Shown here: one piece after another, positions 1 to 10,108 of the stretch | How positions within the stretch are numbered: position 1 is the stretch's first letter | Layout: every line of letters begins with the position of its first letter | Assembly (NCBI GenBank): GCA_964445745.1 | Contig: CAYULU010000018.1 | Coordinates: forward strand, 1-33,068 | Direction: 5' to 3' | Source: UBA1443 sp964445745 | Lineage (GTDB): Bacteria; Omnitrophota; Omnitrophia; Omnitrophales; Aquincolibacteriaceae | Length of the DNA stretch: 33,068 nt | Notes under the pieces: model-generated | Database searches by the model: none | The model's input: the letters and a program-made list of their open reading frames with translations, nothing else | What the model was told of the DNA's origin: nothing | Program-made: the position numbers and the translations under genes

Positions 1-2
1 CA

Positions 3-3000
3 AAGACCTTCCTTCAAAATGACCGGGACAAAAAGATCTTTGATTATTATCAGGGGTTAAGCTTGCTCAAACGGCTCAACCAGATCCAGTTGACCCAGGC
101 GGAGTATGAGGCCGCTAAAAAAGCGCTCGAGGAACTGGACACGCGAGAGATGGCCGGCTTTATCGTGTCGCTGACCTCGAAATCCCTGGTTCTTTCCAAA
201 GAATGGGAACGAAACATTAAAGATTCCATCCGGTTTTATGAGATTGCAGCGGCCCGAGACCACTCTATTACAAAATGGCTGGATAAATTTCTGTCCGCGG
301 GAAACGTGGAACTGGAAACTGGAAACGAAAAAGAATTGAAACCCGTTGATCGCTCAACGTCAACGTTGTCCGCGGGCCGTTCCCCGAACTCCGCAATGGC
401 GGTGCTGGTTTACGGCGGTTTTCATGCGACCGCGATCAAAGAATTATTGAAGGATCAAGGTTTGAGCTATGTGGTGGTTTCTCCCCGAATTAACAAAATC
501 GAAAAAAGACATCAGGATTATTATCGCCAACTCATGTCGGTTGGCCATCACGGTTATGAAATCGCGTTCCGCGCCGCTCGCGCGGCCCGTCAGCCGACTA
601 CCTTTGTACGGGCCCTCGGGGAGGATGGGTCACAGTCGATTCGGCATGAGCTGGAAGCTATTGCCAAAGTTGTCGCCACCCTGGGCGATCGGTCCTCTCC
701 TCAACTGATTGAAAAATACTTACCGAAAGGCTCGGGGAGTTTCCGACCGTTGACAGAGGGAAAAAACATTACGAGGGGGCATTTAACTCCCCCCGGTGAT
801 ACCCCGGATTTTGAGAAAGATTTGCGGATGCCGAAGCTTGGCGATGGCCCGGAGCGTTCCGAATTGCGGTCGGAGGTGAGAGATGCAGTTGTCAAAGATC
901 CTAAGATGAAAAAATTGCTGAACCGATTAAGAAAAAGCATCCGTCACTGGCCAGATAGAGGCCTAGGAAGGTTAGAATTTGTATTTGTCCTGATGGGTTG
1001 GATCGTCGAGGTGAGCGGATTCATATTTTATGGTGCTTACGGCGTAATTCGCGGTCTTTTTTTTGCGGGCCTGGTAGTCGGTCCGATAGTGGCTTGGATC
1101 GTTGGGGTGCTCTGGGGGGCGTTTTGGATCCTTGAGAACATTGGGAACAGTGGGAACATAGAGTTACCCGGCTTACTTTTGGTGCTTAGTATTTGTGTAG
1201 GGGTTCTTGTAGGGGGTTTTTGGATAGGTGTGGGAGGTGTTGCTTTATTGGTCCAGGTTTGCGGTGCAGTTGTGGAGTTCGGTGAAGAAAAAACTGAATG
1301 GCCTTTTGACTTCATTCGTATGCTTAATGACGTTATGCTTAAGGCCATTGATCGGCTTCAAGTTTTTTTGGATGCCTTGATTTTTAAGATTCGTTGGAGG
1401 AATCGGCTAAAGGCACTGCAAGCATTCAGGCAGTATGTGGAACAAAAAGGGGGAAAACTGACAGAGGATGTTTTGTTTGAGGTTGTTTTTCCTCACATGA
1501 GTGCTCATTCATGGAGAACGGAGGAAAAGCCTTCCGAATCAATTAGAACCGAAGGTTTGGGAATGATCCTTGACCATTATGGGGTGCACTATTCTAGTGA
1601 AAGAAGGAAAGAAGTGCACAAGGCTTTGTCTTCCTTGAATTCCGAAGATTATGTGGTGCGCCCCGAAGATTTTAAGGATCTGTCCTCGCTGGTTGCCGGT
1701 TTTTTAAATGAGACGCAGGATCCTTCCATTGATGTGACGGTTGCCGGAGAGAAAATGCACGCGAAATTAAATTTGATAAAAAAGCAAAAAGAGGCTCGGG
1801 CGATTAGATCAAGGCAATCTTCAAACTCTGCTCCTGGAACATTGGCGGGTGGCCACAAACCCGCGGCCACCGACCACAGCCCAAACCAAGATGAAGACGG
1901 GGATCTTTGGAACGAAAAAATCCGTTCGGAGGTTCGCCTAACAGAAACGAAGGGTGTGAAGACCGAGTTGAGGATCGCGGATGGTGAGCGCTTTCGATTA
2001 TCAGCCTCAAAACATGAAACAGTTGGCGGATCCGAGAGACGGTCGGAATTACGTGCTCAGATCCAATCCAAGATAGCTAGTTTGGAATCAAAATTAAAAT
2101 CGACAGCGGAGAAATGGGGTGTCGGGCCTCTTTTTGTGAAGCTTTTTGAACTGCCGGCTAACGGGAAAGATTTCAAGGATGAATGTGGAAAATTGCTTGC
2201 CCAGATCGCAGAACACAGCAGTGATCTGGTGGAAGCCAAGACCTTTGCCGCAAATGCAGTGGTTTTAATCTCGTTACGGATAGCCGGATCGAAATTTATT
2301 GAACGATATGAGGAGGATCGTTTTGTGGATCCTGAGCTTCTTGGAAATGCTGTTTGGTCTCTGGATTTTTTACTTAGGGATTGGGATTCCGGTTACGCAG
2401 ACGATGATCCGGAGCTTTCGCTTTTAGTTCAAAAGATGCAGGCGTATCAGGCGATGAGGCTTTTTTTTGATACGCCCCTTGAAGTTTATTACCGTCCGTG
2501 GTTCAGCAGTTTTCTTCTTAATTACGTGTTGCGTGAAAGGCCGGAGATCGTGAAGTCTCTGCTGATCTTAAACCCGGAGCAGAACCTCGTGGGCCTTCTT
2601 GAAGATTGGTCCGTGCAGGCTCACTTGGGATTTTCTGAGGAGGAATGCGGGAAGATCACGATCCTGAGGGATATCGTTAAGTTCTATCAGTTGATATTCC
2701 GTGATTTTAAGGGGAAGGATGGCAAGATTTTTGGAGAGAATCAGATTTCGGGGCAATTTCAGGGTGACCTTCAAATGATACTTGAAAATGATGCGGCGAG
2801 AGATCTGATCCACCGTGATCTTGGTGCTCTCAAAAACCTCATCACGATCATGTTGACTGAACACAAGAGCGTTGGTGCCAGCGACGGGTACGGAGAGGTC
2901 AGGTACATTCTCGAGAGTTTTATCCCGAAGGGATTGCCGATGATGCAGGGTGTTTTGAATCAGGCGGATCCGCTCGAGATCCTTGATGCTGTCGCGAATA

Positions 3001-6000
3001 TTGCTTCTGTTGGAGGAGATCGGCTTCAACCGATTATCAGAAAACTCATTGGAAAGAATCCTGCTGTCGGCGACAAGTACCTTCGACTTATCAATGGAAG
3101 CGTTGAACACTTTAAGCAGATCGGATTGATCTTACTCGAGGTAGGTGAAATAGGGTTTGATCTGATCCCGTTCGAAAAGCTGATGGAGCGTTACCGGATT
3201 GAACGCGGGAGTGACTCGGAAGGCCGCCTCCTTGAGATTGTTGCGAACATTGCACGCTCGGCCAAGGAAGGTACCGCGGGGCTGGTCGCTGAGGTTTTTG
3301 ATCTGTACAGCCGAGATGCCGGAGAGACCCTTGATGATCTGAATAAATTGTTGCGCGCATTTACATATTTTGTCCGGGTAGTGAATTTTCATTATGAGTT
3401 TGAGAAACTTGTCCTCTCGGGTGAAATCGGGCAGGTTAATAATGAGACCTATTTTGTAAGCTTGCGGGATCTGAAGAAGACGCTCCAGATCGTAAAGCGT
3501 AACTTTTTTCAGGGTATGGAGATTAAGGAATCGGTTGCTCAGGCCGTGCGTCGGCGTTATTTCAATCGTTTGAGTCCGGAAGACAGAGGACGGATACGAG
3601 GACTGATGGTCTCTCACAGGCTCATACATCCTAGTGACGAACTGGACTTCTTTTATGACATTAGTGGTTATGAGATCGGAAGTCGAGAGATCGTGATCAC
3701 GGAAAGACGACGCCCGCGGCAGATACAGAGAAGACAAAAAAACGCGAAGGGTGAGTGGGAGATCATACTTGAAAATCTGAATGTTGGAGAACCCAGAAAG
3801 GTATTAAGAATCGAGCTCGCATCACCGCTTGAAACCGGAGATATAGACCCGGACATTGTTTTCAATGAGACGACCCGCCGAAATCTTGCGGTCGTGTTGG
3901 AGGCACTGGAAGTTCAGGACGGCGAGAAATTCAATCCTGTTCTGGAATTCGGGACCACGGCCGGAGGAAAAAGCACGATTGCTCGCATTGCTGCCAAAGT
4001 CCTGCGAGTCGGTTACACACGCATTCAGATCAACGACCGCACTGATGAGTTCGACCTTTTCGGTTCATTCCAGCCTTACGAGATCCGGATGCAACTTGAC
4101 GAGGCGGTGTCGCGTATTCGCGAATCCCTTGAGCGCGGTGAATATAACGTTCTCGAGGATGTTCTCAGCCGTCTTTTAACAGGTGGTGAAGGGAAGTTCT
4201 GGCAAAGTTTTTTTACTGAGGAGGAACGACAGGCGGTTCTTGAAGGAAAGAGCGGTTTTGAATACCACGAAGCCAAGCGTCAGGCGATCCGGAAGCGAGT
4301 TCTGGCCCGTATTGAAAATATTCTTGATGGGGCCGGGAAGCTCCTGCTTCTCGAGAACGCACCCTTGAACGATCCGCAAAATAAAGAGCGAGCCCAGTTG
4401 ATCCGTGCGATGGCCTATATGCTTAACCACGAAGTGGGGCTCCGGTACAAAAAGGGGCGCTTTCTTGAAGCCTACGAGAGGGGTGATCTGATCCTGCTCG
4501 ATGAAGTCAATCTTGCGAATGAAGAAATGCTGGGAGTGCTATACCAGCTTCTGACTATGGGTTACCTTCAACATAACGGGAAGGTCATCGAGCCGGCGAA
4601 CGGGAAAAAAGCACGTGTGCTGGCGACGGCCAATCCGTCCAGTTACGGCGGACGGAACCGCATGAGCGAAGCTTTCATGAATCGCTTCGAAATCGTTTAT
4701 ATTGATTCCATGACCGATGAAGAAATGGCCGAGATCCTCATCGGGACGGTTCGAAAAGGCCTGATCGTGTCCGGCCGCTATGCTGCTTCCGAGTTTCAGA
4801 GGAAAGAGCAAGAACTCCCAGCAGAATACCGCAAAAGAATGGACGATATCCTTGTTAAAGAGTTGGGGGTGACACGTGAGCAATTGGTTTTGATCGCGCG
4901 GCTTCAGGAAAAACTGAACGGAGCTCTCCGGAGCGGAAAATTCCTGGGGATGGGTGCAGATGCGGATTATGTGTTCACGATCCGGAATTACTTCAATCTT
5001 TATAAGGATTTAATGGCCCGGAAAAAACAGGAGCGCAATCCGGATCTCGAGCTGTGGTTACGCGAAGCCTTTATGGAGTATGGGAATGTTGTCATTCGTT
5101 CTGATGTTTACAGGTTGAATCAGCTCGGAATGCTGAAAAAAGATCCTGCTTACAAGGTCCTTCGAAATATTTTCAGTGTAGTGCTTGGCGACCTTATTCT
5201 GGATTTACCGACGGTGCGGCACAAGAGCAAGGTCTCTAACGGGGCCGGCGAACCGGCGGAACAGACGGATACGACTCGTCCTGAAAATGGGTACGAAGCT
5301 TTTGACGAGTTGGTCGGGAAATGGTTTGAGAAGATCGATTACGAATATGACCGCGACACGAAACGACTCCGTATCGATGGACTTACCATCCGTGGCAAGA
5401 CTTCTCAGGAGAGGAAGTTGACTGAGGAATTGATCGAAACCGAGTCCACCAAGTTTAGCCAGATCGCAATCCTGAAGGCATTGCTTTTGAATGAACCCCT
5501 CCTGAGTGTCGGGCAATCCGGAGGCGGAAAATCAGAAGCCATCGGGGACATTGCCCAGCGTCTCGGCCTTAGATATGTCACTGTCTCGTTGGGGGATGCC
5601 ACTCTTGAAAGTCTCCTGGGTAACATGGAGTGGAATCCTAGTGAAAAACGGTTCGTGTATGTGCCGGGTATTCTTGTGAAGGCGATGCAAGAAGGCGCGG
5701 TGCTAGTGCTTGAAGAACTGAATATGGCCAAATCCGGAGTCATTGAGATCCTGAACGAGTATTTTGATGAAGGGACATTCACCAATCCTTTCACGCTCGA
5801 AGCGATCAACGTCCACCCGGATTTCCGGCTTTTTGCGACGATGAATCCGGTTCAGGGAACCACGGGGCAGAACGTTGGACGGGTCAGCTTGTCTCCGGCG
5901 CTTCGGAATCGGTTCAGGGAAGTCTGGGTACCGCACGAAAAAACAGACTCGGAATTGATCCAGATCCTGACGGGGCTTTTTGTTCGAAACGATATCATAG

Positions 6001-9000
6001 TGGAGCCAGCGGTTTTGAATAAACTCCTCGGTTTTTATCATGCTTATCAAGAGGTGTTTCGGTACAGGGGGGAGGCTACTTATTATACGAGTCTTCGCGA
6101 CCTGACACGCATTGTCCGTATCATGAGTTATCTCATGAAGACCGGAGGGATGAACAAAGAACAAGCCATGGCTCGTGCGGTTCGGCGCGTTTATCTTGCG
6201 AAGATGATTACTCAAGATGACCGGGAATCTGTCCGGAAGCTGATCTCGGAAGCTGGCATACTTCCCGGAGAGATCCGGGATCCATCCTATCAGCGGTCTC
6301 CCGACGAACGGTTTCTGGAGGTCTATGAAGGAAAGGAGCTTGTTGCTCGTTTTGAGCTCGGAGAATCGTTAAGAGATGCCATAAAGGGCGAATTGCTTGA
6401 GCGCGAGCCCGGATTGACGGGTGTTGAGCTGGAAAGTGAGCTCCGTGATCGGTTGAATCAGGTCATCAGCGAAGCTACTTTGGTCGAGAACGCGCATACG
6501 CTTGAAAATCTGATCGGGCTTATGGAGGCTGTTGCGATGAGCGGCGAAGATATCAGCTATGGTAAATTTAATCCCATTCTACTTCTTGGTGAAACCGCCG
6601 GCGGAAAGACCTCTCTTGCGAAATATCTGGCTGTGGTGATTCTTAAGCAAAGCTACACCCGGATCCAGATCAATGAGCGGACGGATGAGCTGGATCTTTT
6701 TGGGTCCTATGAACCAAGAGAAATGGAGATTGGGCTAGATGAATCAATTCGGATTGTCCAGAACGCGATGGAAGAGAATGAATGGTTCCGTCTTAAACGT
6801 GCTTTGCGAGTTTTTAAAAAAGGAAGTGTGAGCGGAGATGGCCTTGGGGAGGAAGGTAAGGATCCTGAACGAATTCTCAAGCAACTTGCAGAAGATGAAG
6901 ATGAGGCCGGCAAGGAGATCCGGAATTATCTTCGGCAGGTGGCTGTTGGGGGGATAGAACCTCAAACGGTTGCAGAAGCAGCTCATCGTCTTCGAGTGAT
7001 TGCCTATCTTGTCAAGAACGGCGCGATGAACGTGGAAATGGAATTTCGGGAAGGAAGGTTCCTTTCTGCGATTAAGCGGGGCGATTTCGTCGTGCTTGAC
7101 GAGCTAAACCTTGCGGGTGAAGAATCCATAGCCGTGCTGTATCAGTTCTTGACGCTCGGTTTTGTTGAGTACTACAACAAAGATGCAGTCGATGAAAACG
7201 GAGTGCGTCGGCCACGGGTTGAAAAGATCTATGCGGCGCCAGGTTTCAAATTGGTTGCGACAGCCAATCCATCGAGTTATGGCGGACGGAACCGACTCAG
7301 TGAAGCGTTGATGAACCGTTTTGAGATCCAGAATATCCAGAATATGACATCCGAGCAGATGTCGGAGATCATTCTCGGTGAGATCTCAGGAACGACTTCT
7401 TTTCGAAAAGGCGATCAACTTTCCGAGGCCGTCAAACTGGCTGTCTTAAAACTCGCCAAATTTCAAAGTGACCTTAATCTCGCTATTGAACGGGGTGCTT
7501 TTCATTCCGCGGGTTCGGGACAGACGCAGGGATATCTGTTTACACTACGGGACCTCAAACGCATTGTAAGGAGCGCGGAAGAGATCCTGCGGCACGGTGA
7601 TAGTTCTCCGCCGGAGCAGGTGGTTATCCAACAGGCGTATTTGGAATACCTTGGTGTTTTGGGCCGTAGTGACGAAGAAGTCGCAAGACTTTTATCTCTT
7701 TTTTCCCGCAATGAGTTTTTTCCCACCTTTGATCCGGGATCGCTTGATTTTTCCTTTGAAGAGGCCTCCGATTTCCGGGGACACAAGATGATCCGTATGG
7801 GTGGTTTTGAGCTCGAGATGCGTGATTATGATGGCCGGGGGCCATCTGATGAAGCTAACGTCATTGAAGAGCTCGAAGAAGGTTCTCTAACGAACCTGAT
7901 CCGTATTGCTCTTCTGAAAGGACTTATTGATCCGCGTTCTCCAGTGATGGCGATTGGTCAATCCGGAGGCGGAAAAACCGAGATGATCGGTGATCTTTGC
8001 CGCCGTTTGGGATGGAGATACCGGTCCGTTTCTTTGGGGAACGCCTCGCTTGAGCGGCTGATCGGTGGTTATGAAAGGGACAAAGAAACCAAGATCTTCC
8101 ATTATATTGTCGGCGAACTTGTCCGCGCTATGGAAGACGGAGCTGTCTTTGTTCTTGAAGAAGCGAATATGGCGAGTTCGGGCCTTGTTGAGGTCTTGAA
8201 TGAATATTTTGACGAAGGGGCTTTTACCAATCCGCTGACTGGGAAAAAGGTCAAAATTCACTCCAATTTCCGTCTTTTCGCCACGATGAATCCCGAGGTT
8301 GGCGTTACGGGGGCGAACGCAGGCCGTGTTGGATTTTCGCCGGCTCTGAGAAGTCGTTTTAAGGAAGTTTGGGTTCCTCACATCAAAACCCCCGATGAAA
8401 TCAAACGTATTATCCGGAAGAAATTTGCGAATCACCGTATCCATGTCTCTGACGAGACCGTCGAAACACTCTATTCGATCTATGAAAACTTCCGGAAATC
8501 CGTGGAGGGATATACGGATGGCAACGGTCATTATCAAGCTCCTCGGATTGGTCGGGAAAACAACGAGGGTTATTACACCAGTCTTAGGGATATGGCAAAG
8601 ATCGCAGATATCATGACCCAGGACATGCGTCGGAGAGTTCCGGAGAAAGAGGCGTTGCGTTACGCAGTCAAACGCATCTATTACCTCCGGCTCAACAACG
8701 CAACTGATCGTCAGACTGTTCGGGAGGAAATTCTGGAAGGCCTGGACATGACCAAAAACGAATATGTGTGGGAACTTAAATCGGCTGAGTATGTGGTTCG
8801 CCGCGGAAATATCGATGTTGCTCGGGTTCCTGTCGAGCTCCTTAAAGAGAAAAAGTTTGTGCTTACACCGTCTTCTCGTGAACAGATGGGTTTTCTGATC
8901 GAAGGTATGAGCCGCGACCCGGGTTTCAAAAGATCCTTTAATCCTGTCATGTTATTCGGCGAGACCAGCGGCGGGAAGTCGACGATGGTGGAGATCGCGG

Positions 9001-10008
9001 CGCACATTTTCCAAAAAAAATTCACGCGCATCCAAATCAATCAACGAACGGACGAGTATGATTTGTTGGGCGCGTACCATCCCGTTGAGATGAAACTCAC
9101 CCTTGCGGAAAGTCTGGATGTCCTTCAGGACAATCTCCGCAAGAAGAATTATTCGAAGATCCGCCGGGCTCTGCGCGTTTTGAAGAAGGATGTCCGTCTT
9201 GCTTTGCATATCCCGGAGACAGATCTCGTTGATGACGCCCAACTTTTTCAGCGTTTCTTTGACCGATATGTAGTCCCGGGAATTCAAAGGGAAGATCCTC
9301 GCATTATCGGCGAGGTCAAGGACCTTGCGGCGTTGATCCATAACGGTAACGCGGGGATTGATCTTGTCCATCAAATGGGGATGTTCCTTGAGGCGGTTGG
9401 AAATCGTGACCAAGGGATCCCTGGCCAGATTGTCCTTTTGGATGAAGTGAACCTTGCCAATGAAGAGGCTATAGGCCTTCTCTATCAGATCCTCACTCTC
9501 GGGTATATGGAATATCAGGGTGAGCGCATTTATCCCGGGGAGGGATTCCAGCTTGTCGTGAGCGGTAATCCCTTCACCTATTCAGGGCGTAACAGGATGA
9601 GCGAGGCGTTCATGAACCGCTTCGAAATGCAGGTAATCCCCGAAATGACGCCGGCCGAAATGGTACAGATTCTTTGGGAAGGTTTCCGGTTAAACGAAAA
9701 AGGGATGTCGATGAAGGTCGTCGAAAATTTGGTAGATCTTCAGTTTAAGATCCATGAGCTTAGTATGAACCGCGATTTTGACGGTTTTAATCTGGACAAT
9801 TCCTACCGGTTCACGCTTCGGAATCTTGAAAGGGTGGTGGCTGACGCATTGAAACGCCATAAGGTTGAACCCGGTCGGTCTGTAGAAGAGTGTATCTGGG
9901 TTGAGGCTTACATCGAATACGCAGGGTTGTTGTCTCAGTCAATTGAAGATGATATGTCCGCGCAGAGCAACGTAGCCAGGCTCAAAGGTCTTTTTCATAA
10001 CCGTCTTC
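3..10008 (+). CDS. Giant multi-AAA+ protein (midasin/CobST-like), first part; open at the left edge and at the scaffold gap
   Basis: The frame is open from base 3 with no stop, so the true start lies upstream; the TTG at 63 (residue 1 in my numbering) is only the first possible start inside the window. Order of parts: N-terminal region with a GGFHATAIKELL segment (about residues 115-150), hydrophobic segment (about 305-405), long mostly helical region (about 430-1130), an orphan AAA lid (FVSLRDL, about 1131), then five AAA+ modules with Walker A at residues 1297, 1817, 2176, 2632 and 2966. Odd modules have G-x-T-x-GGK and a DE Walker B; even modules have GQSGGGK and EE. The frame runs into the N gap and continues in phase in the segment from 10109, so both parts are one gene. 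The family relationship (AAA_5: MoxR, CobS, midasin) comes from motif recognition. The biological role is unknown. Confidence 0.9.
305..370. repeat. Low-complexity and hairpin-forming insert in the giant gene
   Basis: A near-tandem ggaaactggaaac-type run (about 307-326) is followed by a perfect hairpin, cgttga-tcgc-tcaacg (344-359), and another caacgttg. In frame it codes for a non-conserved-looking linker between the N-terminal helices and the GGFH segment. Similar gttga/caacg words occur in the insert inside miaB. Confidence 0.5.
408..720 (+). other. GGFH-type domain of the giant protein
   Basis: The segment runs VLVYGGFHATAIKELL, then YVVVSPRI, then a Tyr/His-rich helix. I recall this GGFH...VVVSP pattern as a recurrent module of very large Omnitrophota proteins, but cannot verify that here. 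It is not a family with a function known to me. It is followed at about 858-890 by the first RSELRSEVR linker. Confidence 0.45.
970..1280 (+). other. Hydrophobic membrane segment of the giant protein (probably 3-4 transmembrane helices)
   Basis: Residues about 305-405 are almost free of charge and rich in Gly, Val, Leu, Ile, Phe and Trp. They form three hydrophobic blocks (starting FVFVLMGWIVE, GLFFAGLVVGPIVAW and LPGLLLVLSICVGV), with basic residues just before the first (RKSIRHWPDRGLGR). This would anchor the protein in the inner membrane with the AAA+ modules presumably cytoplasmic; topology is inferred from composition only. Confidence 0.75.
3430..3610 (+). other. Orphan even-type AAA+ lid ahead of the first Walker A
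   Basis: The stretch YFVSLRDLKK...AVAQAVRRRYF-like, then LSPEDRGRIRGLM, matches the segments after AAA+ 2 (YYTSLRDLTRI...AVRRVYL...DDRESVRKLI) and AAA+ 4 (YYTSLRDMAKI...AVKRIYY...DRQTVREEI). No Walker A or B core precedes it. Either an upstream module has decayed or this is the lid missing after AAA+ 6. Confidence 0.65.
3858..5190 (+). other. AAA+ module 1 (odd type)
   Basis: Walker A GTTAGGKST (residue 1297) is followed by YTRIQINDRTDEFDLFGS, a long insertion of about 130 residues, Walker B LILLDEVNLAN (Asp at 1480), the sensor-like block ATANPSSYGGRNRMSEAF-MNRFE, and the lid YVFTIRNYFNLY. The Walker B carries the usual Asp-Glu pair, so this module should be able to hydrolyse ATP. Confidence 0.88.
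5448..6255 (+). other. AAA+ module 2 (even type, Walker B EE)
   Basis: Walker A GQSGGGKSE (residue 1817), Walker B VLVLEELNMA (Glu-Glu at 1884-1885, the Asp replaced), FATMNP, SPALRNRFREVWVPH (candidate arginine finger and sensor region) and lid YYTSLRDLTRIV. The long insertion of the odd modules is absent. Confidence 0.88.
6480..7710 (+). other. AAA+ module 3 (odd type)
   Basis: Walker A GETAGGKTS (residue 2176), YTRIQINERTDELDLFGS, an insertion with an acidic stretch, Walker B FVVLDELNLAG (Asp at 2346), ATANPSSYGGRNRLSEAL and lid YLFTLRDLKRIV. It closely resembles module 1. Confidence 0.88.
7857..8735 (+). other. AAA+ module 4 (even type, Walker B EE)
   Basis: Walker A GQSGGGKTE (residue 2632), Walker B VFVLEEANMA (Glu-Glu at 2699-2700), FATMNPEVGVTG, SPALRSRFKEVWVPH and lid YYTSLRDMAKIA. 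It closely resembles module 2. Confidence 0.88.
8862..10008 (+). other. AAA+ module 5 (odd type), ending at the gap
   Basis: Walker A GETSGGKST (residue 2966), FTRIQINQRTDEYDLLGA, Walker B IVLLDEVNLAN (Asp at 3127), SGNPFTYSGRNRMSEAF and lid YRFTLRNLERVV. The scaffold gap falls in the helical linker after this lid. Confidence 0.88.
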
Positions 10009-10108
10009 NNNNNNNNNNNNNNNNNNNNNNNNNNNNNNNNNNNNNNNNNNNNNNNNNNNNNNNNNNNNNNNNNNNNNNNNNNNNNNNNNNNNNNNNNNNN
10101 NNNNNNNN
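10009..10108. other. 100-N scaffold gap with a 55-bp duplicated flank (probable unmerged contig overlap)
   Basis: Exactly 100 Ns are present. Bases 9954-10008 are identical to 10109-10163, and both copies lie in the same reading frame. Deleting 155 bp (gap plus one copy) restores one continuous frame through the linker after AAA+ module 5. A 55-bp exact overlap is what two de Bruijn contigs ending on a shared k-mer would give; that explanation is inference. Confidence 0.9.
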
